Part shown: positions 1-7,600 of the stretch, piece by piece | Position numbering within the stretch: the first letter of the stretch is position 1 | How the letters are laid out: every line of letters starts with the position of its first letter | NCBI GenBank assembly: GCA_031267205.1 | Contig: JAIRZN010000054.1 | Location: forward strand, 1 to 10,751 | DNA from: Tannerellaceae bacterium | GTDB lineage: Bacteria; Bacteroidota; Bacteroidia; Bacteroidales; Tannerellaceae | Direction: 5' to 3' | DNA: 10,751 bases | Position numbers and translations under genes: made by a program | Notes under the pieces: generated by a model | Databases searched by the model: none | Told to the model about the DNA's origin: nothing | What the model saw: only the letters and a program-made list of their open reading frames with translations

Positions 1-17
1 TTTTTGCGGGGGCGTGA

Positions 18-911
18 TTAGCAACTGATATGCAGTTGGCGCAGGACGTCGCGGATTTTCTCGAACGTGGTGATGCGCGTGGGCACTAAGGGGAGGCGGA
101 GTTTGTTTTCGATGTATCCCATTGCGTTGAGCATACTTTTTACTCCTGCCGGGTTGCCGTCGATAAAGAGGAGGTTGAATAGTTCCGTAAAACTGTGGTG
201 GATAGTTCGCGCGCCTGCATAATCGCCTGCTAAGGCGAGGCGCACCATACGGCTGAACTCGCGGGGGAAGGCGTTCCCTATGACCGAGATAACGCCGACG
301 GCGCCCAGCGTAATCAGGGGGAACGTTATGGCGTCGTCGCCGGAAATGACGCTAAAGTCGGCAGGTTTATTCTTTATTATGTCGTCTATCTGGGTGAAAT
401 CGCCGGAGGCTTCCTTTACGGCTATGACATTTTTGAATGCGCGGGCGATGCGCAAGGTTGTTTCGGCGGTCATGTTCACGCCCGTGCGTCCCGGGGCGTT
501 ATATAGGACAATCGGGAGCGGGGTGGCCTCTACGATAGCCTCGTAATGCCTGAATATACCTTCCTGGGATGGTTTGTTGTAGTAGGGGACGACCGAGAGG
601 ATGGCGTCAATTCCTTCAAAGCGGTTTTGCTTCAGCTTATCCACCACGGCGCGTGTACAATTGCCTCCTACTCCTAAGACGAGGGGGATACGCCCGCGCA
701 CTTTCATTGTCACACATTCTATGATTTTATCCTTTTCATCTTCGGTCAGCACCGGCGTCTCGGCAGTGGTGCCTAAGACTACGAGGTAGTCTGTTCCGTT
801 CTGCAATTGGTAATCGACGAGTTTATTTAGTGTACCGAAATCAACGCTTTCGTTTTCCTTAAAGGGAGTAATGAGCGCTACTCCCATTCCTTTCAAATCG
901 ATGTCAGCCAT
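18..911 (-). CDS. dapA: 4-hydroxy-tetrahydrodipicolinate synthase (DapA)
   Basis: Cytoplasmic enzyme that condenses pyruvate with L-aspartate 4-semialdehyde, the first committed step of the diaminopimelate/lysine branch, which feeds peptidoglycan and lysine synthesis. The 297-residue length is normal for the family. Visible motifs are GTTAETPVL (residues 48-56, the pyruvate-binding Thr-Thr pair), VPYYNKPSQEG (109-118, with the Tyr contributed across the dimer), LYNAPGRTG (136-144, catalytic Tyr137 and substrate-binding Arg142) and AVKEASGDF (164-172, Schiff-base Lys166). These positions correspond to the known E. coli catalytic residues, so the enzyme looks intact. The chosen ATG (909-911) gives the usual N-terminus just before GMGVALITPF; no Shine-Dalgarno is present, as is usual in Bacteroidota. 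It lies 52 bp downstream of the DUF6913 gene, probably in the ligA operon with a possible extra promoter. N-acetylneuraminate lyase is a relative, but the GTTAE and YNAPGRTG motifs favour DapA. Confidence 0.96.
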   Translation of the reverse strand: MADIDLKGMGVALITPFKENESVDFGTLNKLVDYQLQNGTDYLVVLGTTAETPVLTEDEKDKIIECVTMKVRGRIPLVLGVGGNCTRAVVDKLKQNRFEGIDAILSVVPYYNKPSQEGIFRHYEAIVEATPLPIVLYNAPGRTGVNMTAETTLRIARAFKNVIAVKEASGDFTQIDDIIKNKPADFSVISGDDAITFPLITLGAVGVISVIGNAFPREFSRMVRLALAGDYAGARTIHHSFTELFNLLFIDGNPAGVKSMLNAMGYIENKLRLPLVPTRITTFEKIRDVLRQLHISC

Positions 912-943
912 ACGGGGAAAAGTCTATTTTGTATTTATTACGG

Positions 944-951
944 CAAAAGTA
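944..951 (-). promoter_or_regulatory. Candidate Bacteroidota -7 box upstream of dapA
   Basis: The minus strand reads TACTTTTG here, a full match to the Bacteroidota sigma-ABfr -7 consensus TAnnTTTG. It lies in the 52-bp gap between the DUF6913 stop and the dapA start. It would give an A/T-rich leader of roughly 25 nt without a Shine-Dalgarno. No good TTTG-type -33 box is seen about 19-20 bp upstream, where the sequence reads around GTTCC. It may therefore be a weak internal promoter or chance in an A/T-rich gap. Confidence 0.4.
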
Positions 952-963
952 AATAAATAAATA

Positions 964-1488
964 TCATTTGGAACGTATTGTCTGTAAATAATATAAAATA
1001 TGCCGGAAGAAATGGCCGATGTTATCGTCCTCGCCCATAGGGATGGTCAGGTCGAACAAATGGCGTAAGGCCGACTTGTTTCCTACCTTAAAAGACGTCA
1101 GGTTAGTCAGCAGCAGGTAGTGCATAGCGCAGTCGCCCGTGCGCGTGAGGTCGATCAGTATATCGGCGGGGATGTCCTTGAACTGTTCGCATAACGACGG
1201 CGTTGGAAGTCCGTTTGAGCCGAATTCATCCTCTTTTATTTGTATCCACAGGGGGTCTATGTCCTCCGCTATCTTCATCTTTTTGGGGATGAAGACTACC
1301 ATGGTGACATCCTTCTTAAGCCTGTTGAGTTCTTCGACGCAGGGTAAGACTTCGTTCCTGTCCTTTATGTTGAATGTAACTATGAAGGTTTTTGCTTCAG
1401 CGAGCGTGCAGAAGCGGGATTTCCTGGTTGAAGTATTCTTTACGATAGTCCGTATTTTCTTCCTGATAAAGTAACTTTGAAAAATCAT
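964..1488 (-). CDS. DUF6913 family protein, function unknown
   Basis: A 174-residue predicted cytoplasmic protein with no signal peptide or membrane segment. I recognise it as the small DUF6913-type protein that sits beside dapA in Bacteroidales; no biochemical role is known to me. It has a basic N-terminus rich in Lys/Arg (FIRKKIRTIVKNTSTRKSRF), then alternating beta-like and helical stretches (TFIVTFNI, VTMVVFIPKK, ADILIDLTRTGD) that suggest an alpha/beta fold, and a C-terminal helix (HFFRHILYYLQTIRSK). Its ATG overlaps the ligA stop in an ATGA arrangement (1485-1488), which fixes the start and implies translational coupling to ligA. The pairing with a DNA ligase and a cell-wall precursor enzyme is conserved context, not proof of a shared process. 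Nothing looks truncated. Confidence 0.85.
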   Translation of the reverse strand: MIFQSYFIRKKIRTIVKNTSTRKSRFCTLAEAKTFIVTFNIKDRNEVLPCVEELNRLKKDVTMVVFIPKKMKIAEDIDPLWIQIKEDEFGSNGLPTPSLCEQFKDIPADILIDLTRTGDCAMHYLLLTNLTSFKVGNKSALRHLFDLTIPMGEDDNIGHFFRHILYYLQTIRSK

Positions 1489-3488
1489 TCGCCCAACATG
1501 TTTAAAAATTCATCCTCGTTTATAATTCCCACATTTAATTTGGTCGCTTTCTCCAGTTTAGCCGGCCCCATATTGTCGCCGGCCAGGATATAATCCGTTT
1601 TGCCGGAGACAGAGCCGGCGCACTTCCCGCCGTGTTGTTCGATCATGGCCTTATATTCGTCGCGCGAGTGGCGGGAGAATGTGCCGCTTATAACAAACAA
1701 AAGACCGTTGAGCTTCTCCGAGCGTGCCGTGAGCGACGCTTCGTCGACGGCCATCTGCAGCCCGTAGGCCTTCAACCGGTCAATTATGGCGCGGTTGCTT
1801 TCTTCCGCAAAATAACTCACTACGCTTTTTGCGATGCGTTCCCCTATCTCGTTTACTTGCATGAACGATTCCAGGCCGGCGTCTTGCAACTGCCCTATGT
1901 CGGTGAAGGCGTAGGCTAAGCGTTTGGCGACCGTTTCCCCCACATATCGTATACCCAGCGCGAACAACACCCGTTCAAAGGGTACCGTCTTGGATTCCTC
2001 CAGGCTCTTGAGCAGGGTCTGCGCGCTCTTCTCAGCCCAGCGTTCCAGGCGCAACATGCGGGGGAGCGTCAGTGTGTAAAGGTCGGCTATGTTGTTAACG
2101 TAACCGGCATTGTATAAGTCTTCCACCGTTTCGGGGCCCATGCGTATGTCCATGGCGCGTCGGGAGACGAAGTGCTCTATACGTCCCTTTATCTGTGTGT
2201 GGCAGCCTGATTCGTTGGGGCAGTAGTGGGCGGATTCGCCTTCGGGGCGCACTAACGGGTAGCCGCATTCGGGACAATTTGTGATAAAGCGTACCTCGTC
2301 GCCCATCAGTATGGAGCGGGCTGCGGTATCCACGCCTACTATCTTGGGGATAATCTCGCCGCCTTTTTCGACATATACATAGTCGCCCGTATGCAAATCC
2401 AGGCCTTTGATAATATCCGCATTATGCAGTGACGCCCGTTTCACGGTGGTTCCCGACAGGAGGACGGGCTCAAGGTTGGCCACCGGTGTGACCGCGCCGG
2501 TACGTCCTATCTGGAAGGTGACGGAGAGCAGGCGCGTAACCGCTCTCTCGGCCTGAAACTTATAAGCTATGGCCCAGCGGGGACTCTTGGCCGTGAAGCC
2601 GAGATTCCTTTGTTGGCGCAGTGAGTTGACCTTCAGGACTACGCCGTCGGTCGCTACCGGCAGCTTTTTGCGTTCCGCGTCCCAGTACGCCAGATAGTCG
2701 AAGACGTCGCCCTGTGTGTGGCATTTGCGGATGACGTCGGGTATCTTGAATCCCCACGTGCGGGCTATTTGCAGGTTGTCGTAATGCGTGCCGGCCGGGA
2801 GGCTTTCCCCCAGCATATAATATAGGTAAGCGTCTAACTTGCGCGAGGCTACAACGGCCGGGTTCTGCTGCTTGAGCGTGCCGGCGGCGGCGTTGCGCGG
2901 GTTGGCGAACAGCGGTTCCTCCTGTTCTTCCCGCTCCTTGTTAAGCCGGTCAAACTCCGCCCAGGGTAGCAATATCTCGCCGCGTATCTCGAACGTATCC
3001 GGGTACGCGGAGCCCATAAGTTGCAGGGGAACAGAGCGGATTGTCTTCACGTTCGCCGTCACATCGTCGCCCCGGGCGCCGTCGCCCCGCGTGATGGCGC
3101 GCTTCAGCCGTCCCTGCTCATATATGAGCGAGATGGACGTGCCGTCGTATTTCAACTCGGCCACTATCTCAAAAGGTTCGTTAAGCAGGCGCGCCGTGCG
3201 GTCGTAAAACTCGCGGACTTCATCCTCCGAGTATGTATTGCCGAGCGAGAGCATCGGGTAGGCATGTTCCACTTGTTCAAACTCTTTCGACAGGTCGCTG
3301 CCTACGCGGCGGGTAGGGGAACAGGGGTCGTCGTATTCGGGGTGCGTGTTTTCGAGTTGTTCTAATTCTTTCAGGCGGTCGTCAAACTCGCGGTCGGAGA
3401 TTACCGGAGCCGCGAGCACGTAATAATTATAATTGTGTCGCGTCAGCTCTTCGCGCAGCGACTTTATTTTTGTTTCAATCTCGTTCAT
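1485..3488 (-). CDS. ligA: NAD-dependent DNA ligase LigA
   Basis: Essential replicative ligase that seals nicks (Okazaki fragments, repair) using NAD+ as the adenylate donor. The 667-residue length is typical. In order: an N-terminal Ia-like helical region (about 1-60); the adenylation domain with active-site Lys113 in KYDG (113-116), the DGVVLKVN motif (281-288, Lys286) and WAIAYKF (305-311, Lys310); the OB fold (about 320-400); a four-Cys zinc finger (Cys405, 408, 423, 429); the helix-hairpin-helix region (about 440-580, including GIRYVGETVAKRL); and a C-terminal BRCT domain (about 590-667, SGKTDYILAG). All key residues are present. The ATG at 3486-3488 gives the standard start. It is the first gene of a probable ligA-DUF6913-dapA operon, with a promoter candidate about 55-85 bp upstream and a 4-bp overlap with the next gene. 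Confidence 0.98.
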   Translation of the reverse strand: MNEIETKIKSLREELTRHNYNYYVLAAPVISDREFDDRLKELEQLENTHPEYDDPCSPTRRVGSDLSKEFEQVEHAYPMLSLGNTYSEDEVREFYDRTARLLNEPFEIVAELKYDGTSISLIYEQGRLKRAITRGDGARGDDVTANVKTIRSVPLQLMGSAYPDTFEIRGEILLPWAEFDRLNKEREEQEEPLFANPRNAAAGTLKQQNPAVVASRKLDAYLYYMLGESLPAGTHYDNLQIARTWGFKIPDVIRKCHTQGDVFDYLAYWDAERKKLPVATDGVVLKVNSLRQQRNLGFTAKSPRWAIAYKFQAERAVTRLLSVTFQIGRTGAVTPVANLEPVLLSGTTVKRASLHNADIIKGLDLHTGDYVYVEKGGEIIPKIVGVDTAARSILMGDEVRFITNCPECGYPLVRPEGESAHYCPNESGCHTQIKGRIEHFVSRRAMDIRMGPETVEDLYNAGYVNNIADLYTLTLPRMLRLERWAEKSAQTLLKSLEESKTVPFERVLFALGIRYVGETVAKRLAYAFTDIGQLQDAGLESFMQVNEIGERIAKSVVSYFAEESNRAIIDRLKAYGLQMAVDEASLTARSEKLNGLLFVISGTFSRHSRDEYKAMIEQHGGKCAGSVSGKTDYILAGDNMGPAKLEKATKLNVGIINEDEFLNMLGE

Positions 3489-3542
3489 TGGCTATCATAC
3501 GTAATTTATACAATGCATTTCATCTTTTATGCCATTTGAATG

Positions 3543-3573
3543 CAAATATACATGATAAAGCCGTAATATCACA
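3543..3573 (-). promoter_or_regulatory. Candidate promoter of ligA operon
   Basis: The minus strand carries TATATTTG (3543-3550), a full match to the Bacteroidota -7 consensus TAnnTTTG. Exactly 19 bp upstream is TGTG (3570-3573), three of four matches to the -33 TTTG box. Spacing and orientation fit a sigma-ABfr promoter reading into ligA, with an A/T-rich leader of about 45-50 nt. It lies just downstream, in the direction of transcription, of a terminator-like hairpin, which suggests a clean new transcription unit starting here. Confidence 0.6.
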
Positions 3574-3581
3574 TAGATGGA

Positions 3582-3653
3582 TAAAAATGGGGAGGTTTCT
3601 TTCCCCGTGGCAAGCGCATTTAAGCTTTGGAGGCCGGACAAAAAGACCTCCCC
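3582..3653 (-). terminator. Probable intrinsic terminator upstream of ligA
   Basis: Inverted arms GGGGAGGT (3589-3596) and ACCTCCCC (3646-3653) pair perfectly over 8 bp. They extend inward through A/T-rich sequence to about 14 positions, with one G-T wobble and one mismatch, around a 37-nt loop. On the minus strand the stem is followed at once by ATTTTTA (3582-3588), a short U-rich tail; the plus strand has no T-run after the stem. It would stop minus-strand transcripts arriving from the repeat region before the ligA promoter. The long loop and short T-tract make it an atypical terminator; a protein-binding palindrome is the alternative. Confidence 0.5.
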
Positions 3654-3890
3654 GCTGAGTTTGCCTCCGTCATTAGGTTTGAACCGTTTAGTATCTATTT
3701 GAAAGGCGGAGCATTGGCCGGAGCATCATCCCCAGCCTTTCGCTCCGCTAAGTATGCATTGGCTTTATTGGCTGAGGATAACGCCATTACGGCCGCCGAT
3801 AAGGGGGAAAGGCCCGCAACTGACCTCAATCCGCGGATATGGACAAAAATTATTGGATTCTTAAATGTGTTCGCCATGTTTTTAAGGTAT
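3654..3890. other. Unassigned stretch with a possible 60-codon ORF
   Basis: About 240 bp lie between the terminator-like hairpin and the tandem array. The minus strand has an open frame at 3695-3877 (60 codons, starting MANTFKNPIIFVHIRG) with an A-rich leader just before its ATG and the hairpin about 40 bp after its stop. The plus strand is also open across most of the stretch (from a TTG at 3627 to 3902), so one frame is probably the shadow of the other or both are chance. I recognise no protein family, tRNA or known RNA. It is written here as a possible small gene, not a confident one. Confidence 0.25.
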
Positions 3891-3898
3891 TTTTTTTC

Positions 3899-4334
3899 GT
3901 AGAAAGCTCCAAAACCTGTTCCTTGGAGGAGATTTTTTTAGTGGAAAGCTCCCCGCCGCGTCATTGGCTAAGTGTTTTTTTGTGGGAAACGCCCCGACTA
4001 TTGCATTGGTTAAGTGTCTTTTTGTGGAAAGCCTCCCGACTGTCGCATTGGTTAAAATTTTTTTAGTGGAAAGCTTCCCGCCGCGTCATTGGTTAAAATT
4101 TATTTTGTGGGAAACGCCCCGACTGCCGCATTGGTTAAATTTTATTTAGTGGGAAGTTCCCTGCAATGCGATTGGTTAAATTTTATTTAGTGGGAAGCTT
4201 CCCGCAACGCGATTGGTTAAAATTTATTTAGTGGGAAACGTCCCGCAATGCGCTGGGGCAATACTTTTTTTTGTAGAAAACATCCCGCAATGCAGTTGGG
4301 GCAATACTTTTTTTGCGGAAAGTTCCCGCCACCT
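3899..4334. repeat. Tandem array of eleven 41-42 bp units
   Basis: Eleven head-to-tail units start at 3899, 3941, 3982, 4024, 4066, 4107, 4149, 4190, 4231, 4273 and 4315. The spacings are 42, 41, 42, 42, 41, 42, 41, 41, 42 and 42 bp, mean 41.6. Read on the plus strand, a good unit begins GTGGGAA, passes a 2-4 base centre to TTCCCGC, then has about 8 variable GC-rich bases, ATTGGTTAA, and an A/T-rich stretch ending in TTTA or TTTT. The best units are 5-9. Unit 1 (3899) and unit 11 (4315, partial) are decayed, as expected at the ends of an array. Because spacings mix 41 and 42 bp, no reading frame is kept, so it is not coding. It lies after the surface-protein gene and before ligA. It has no unique spacers, so it is not a CRISPR. 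Function unknown. Confidence 0.93.
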
Positions 4335-4383
4335 CCTTTGCTGCGCCGCCCTCTTTGTGGCTCTTGCGCAGCGGCTTTGGAGG
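4332..4383. other. GC-rich stem-loop at the right end of the array
   Basis: CCTCC (4332-4336) pairs with GGAGG (4379-4383), and CTGCGC (4341-4346) pairs with GCGCAG (4366-4371), giving a two-part stem with an internal loop and a 19-nt terminal loop. It begins where the last, partial repeat unit ends. Neither strand has a T-run after it, so it does not look like a standard intrinsic terminator. It could be a structured 3' end of the upstream surface-protein transcript or a boundary structure of the array. Confidence 0.4.
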
Positions 4384-4622
4384 AACGGGGAAACAAGGGC
4401 GTATTCCTCTGTTGCCCTTAGGGTTTCACTCTTCCGGATAATTATTTGAATCCTGCAAATAGTCGCTTGAGGCTTGCAAACGCGCTGCCCGAACGGCGCG
4501 CTGTGAACGAGGTGAAAGAAGGGTTACGAGCGACGGGGAAACAAGTTTTATATCCATATTAACTGCAACAACTTGGATTTGTCCTGTTTGTCCCGTCACT
4601 CTGAGGTTGTCCCCCTTATGAT
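4335..4622. other. Non-coding gap after the giant surface gene
   Basis: This stretch between the array and the stop codon of the FG-GAP gene holds no convincing gene. Beyond the stem-loop at its left end, it contains a small hairpin at 4481-4500 (CGCGCTG against CGGCGCG, one G-T pair, 6-nt loop) and a 13-bp direct repeat. No strong U-tailed terminator is visible for the giant gene in either structure. Short plus-strand open frames here read like chance translations. Confidence 0.5.
4385..4545. repeat. 13-bp direct repeat pair, 148 bp apart
   Basis: ACGGGGAAACAAG occurs at 4385-4397 and again, identical, at 4533-4545. Both copies are in the same orientation in the non-coding gap. The sequence between them has no transposase and no clear terminal inverted repeats. 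They could be remnants of an excised or decayed small element, or simply a short local duplication. Confidence 0.45.
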
Positions 4623-7600
4623 TTATTTCACGAATACTTTCTCTACTTTATGCTCGTCGCCCACCTGGGCTTTTACTATGTAAACGCCCTGTGCAAGTGG
4701 GATGCGGAAGTAGTTGGATGGTGTGTTTGAGGCGTATGCCTGCGCGCCGGTAACGTCGTATATCCGCAGGTTGCGTATCGGGTGCGACAGGGATTGCACT
4801 GCTATGGCGCGATCGGCGGACGATACGCTCCATTGCGGCAGGGGGGCGTCCTCGTTAGAGGTGATTCCGTTGCCGGTGTAATGTGCGCGGATGGCGAAGC
4901 GGTCGTTGATTTCCATTACGCCGCCGCCTGTTTTACCTGCGGCGAAGGTATAAGTCGAGTTCTGCTGGAGGTTTATTTCCTTGTTGGTCGCCTTGTCTAT
5001 CAGCCATACGCTGTGCCCGAAGGTTTCCATGCCTGAAATTTCGAGCGTTACCTCGCCCGCATCGCGTATACGCAGCCCCAGGTTGGTATTCCTGGTCGAG
5101 AAATCGCCGTCGGCGTAGATTGACAGAGCGTCTTTCCAGGGCGTCAGGGCGTAGACCGTCAGCGGTATATCGTCGTAGAAGAGTTGGTATACGTCTTCCT
5201 TCACGTCGTAGTACGGATGGGCCTGAGGGTTGTAGTATAGGGCCGCGTAGCTTGTCTTGTCGCCTTGCGAGGCCTTGATGCGCAGTATGTTGGTCTCCTT
5301 TTCGGGCGCTGATGCGCGCAGGGTGTACGGATTCGTTACGTTGCTCGTCGTTGTCCATGAGGGCGACATTTTTATGTTCCCGGAGGCGTTTGTTTTCTTC
5401 ATTACGAAGAATGATTTCAAGGGCGGGATCATGCCGCTGTTTGTTCCTCCGGTGGGGACGTTGCTGATCAGGTATCTCATTCCGTCGTTTGTGGCGTTTG
5501 CAAGATGGCTGATGAAATTTACGCTAATGTTGCCGTCCCATTCTATGTATCCGTTGGATTCGAGGATTGTGCTATTCCCGTTGAGGAACTTGCTGACGTC
5601 TAAATAGGCCATGTATGGGTTTACTACCTGCATGAACCTGTATTGGGCGCCCATGTCGCCGGGTACGGCGAGGTTGAACTGGTCTCCGCTAAGCGTAACC
5701 CCGTCTGTTATGAAGCGGTTGGCGTTTGACCTGGCGAGGTTGTTGTAGGCCGTACCGTTGGCGGCGGTGTACGAGGTCGCAGTCTTGGGGAAAGTAAGCG
5801 TCGAGTCGCGGTTGACGGAGGTTGCCGTCAGGCGGAAGTTGAGGGCTGTGCCTATGGGCAGTGGCGCTCCGGGGTTGCCGACGGTTGCCGTCAGGTGGTT
5901 ATTCACGGGCGAGCTGCCTTGTATGTCAGGGTTGGGCATTTGGAAGAACATCATGTATACGTCGCCCCAATTAGGGCTTCCATCGCTTTTCCTGAAGTGG
6001 TAATCGCCCGAATACATGTCTCGCAGGGGTGGGGACCATGAGATGAAGTTATCTTTTTCCCATGGCGTAAGTTTAAATTCCACCGAAGCGTTGGCGTAGG
6101 TCAGCACGTGCGGGTTTTTGATCATCGCCCTGTCTTTCATTGTTATATTGCGGCTTTGCACGGGGCCGGTCAGTTCGGGATAGTTGGTTGCGCCCGATGG
6201 TATGATGACGTCGACGCATCCGGTAGGTTCCCATGCTACGGGCGTCTCATACGTGCCCTTGACTTCGACCCAATTGCCCGGATTCTTCCAGTTATGGTCG
6301 ACGAGGCCTGTCCATCGCATGGTGGCCGTAGAGCCGGAATGGTTAGCCACGTATACCGTCAGTTTCCCGTTAGGGAAGTCTACGGATGTATAAGGCCCCG
6401 TTTGCACAATCGGGTGAATCATGTAGACCGAGTCGACAATTCCCATGTTTATCGTCCTTGAGAGGCCCGACCCCAAGGGGTGTTCGCTTTCGTCGTACCA
6501 GTTAAACACTATGCCCGGCGACCCCAGGGGTTTATGGGCAAGCGTGATGGTAGTCGCCGCGCCGTAGCAAGCGGCAAAGCCTCCCGTAGTGCTTTCGAGC
6601 ACGTATATATATACTTTTGAACTGACTGTTGTATTTTGGGCCGGATTAAATTCGGGGTTGGAGAAGGTGAAGGTATACTGGAACGAGTCGATGCCGGCGG
6701 TTAGTATATCCCTTGCGTCGTGGTGATAGATCACGGCGGCGTTGTGTCCTGTTCCTGAGAAAGTCAGGTAGCCGGCTTTGGGCTGTTGGGAAATGTCGGC
6801 GCCGGTGATAGTCCGTCCGGCGTAAAAGTCGTAGGGGCTGTAATCGGGGAGGTAATCATTGTCAAGGATGTTAATCTTTACCTGATTGTATTCCTGCACG
6901 GTTGCGGCGTCGTCGAACGAGCGGTATTTGGATACGCGCGCGCTTTGGTCGCTCCAGTCGCAGTCGCGGTATTGCCGCCGCGCCACGCCTATTCCCAGGT
7001 TAGGGTTAGATTCCGTGCCCAGCGGGTCGTCGTCCAACCCGAAGCGCCACACCCAGGGGCTACCTCCGCTGTCGTCGGCCAGCCGCACCCAGTATACGTC
7101 GCTTGCTGACGTGACGGGTATCCTTATGCGCAGTTCGCCGCCGGGTCTGATGCCGGTGAAGGATGTTGTAGGAGCGGCGAAGGTTCCCGACCCCGGTGTG
7201 GTTTCGTGCAGCAAGCTTGAGCTGTTCAACGCATATTTATTTACATAAGTAGTTTGCGAAACCACGTTGTTACGATATATGGCGATGGGAGTTGCCGCCG
7301 GGACGTTCGACTTGGCCACGTCCCAGTTGCCGATAGTTATTTCCGCGTAGTTCAGCGCTCCCACGGTTACTATTTTAGGTCTCTTATTGGGGTTTGTTTC
7401 CTTGGCGTCCAGGATATAGGCCGCCGTTTTGTAAACGATCGGTTCGAACTTGAGCTTTTGTTGCGGAAACAAGGCAGGGGTGTCAGCGGTATAGTAAGGC
7501 AACTGCAACAACGTGCCGTTGAAAGGCCGAATAGAGTCGATGACTTTGATCACCTGGTTATTTACGTCCTTAATTTCCTGCCGGAAGGTAAATTCCGGCG

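Noticed and set aside
22..38. Inverted repeat CAACTG-ATATG-CAGTTG across the dapA stop codon as a terminator
   Set aside because: The stem is only 6 bp, lies mostly inside the coding sequence, and is followed on the minus strand by C-rich then A-rich sequence, not a T-run. A real terminator may lie beyond the left edge.
3899..4334. CRISPR array
   Set aside because: The whole 41-42 bp unit repeats with scattered divergence; there is no constant repeat alternating with unique spacers, and no cas genes are in the window.
3839..4449. Overlapping plus-strand open frames giving repetitive peptides such as WLSVFLWETPRL and HWLKFILWETPRL
   Set aside because: They are translations of the tandem DNA repeat. 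Because unit spacing mixes 41 and 42 bp, no frame is kept through the array, and there is no leader or family match.
4481..4500. Hairpin CGCGCTG/CGGCGCG as terminator of the giant gene
   Set aside because: On the minus strand it is followed only by GTTTGCAAG, with no useful U-tract, and it lies over 120 bp past the stop.
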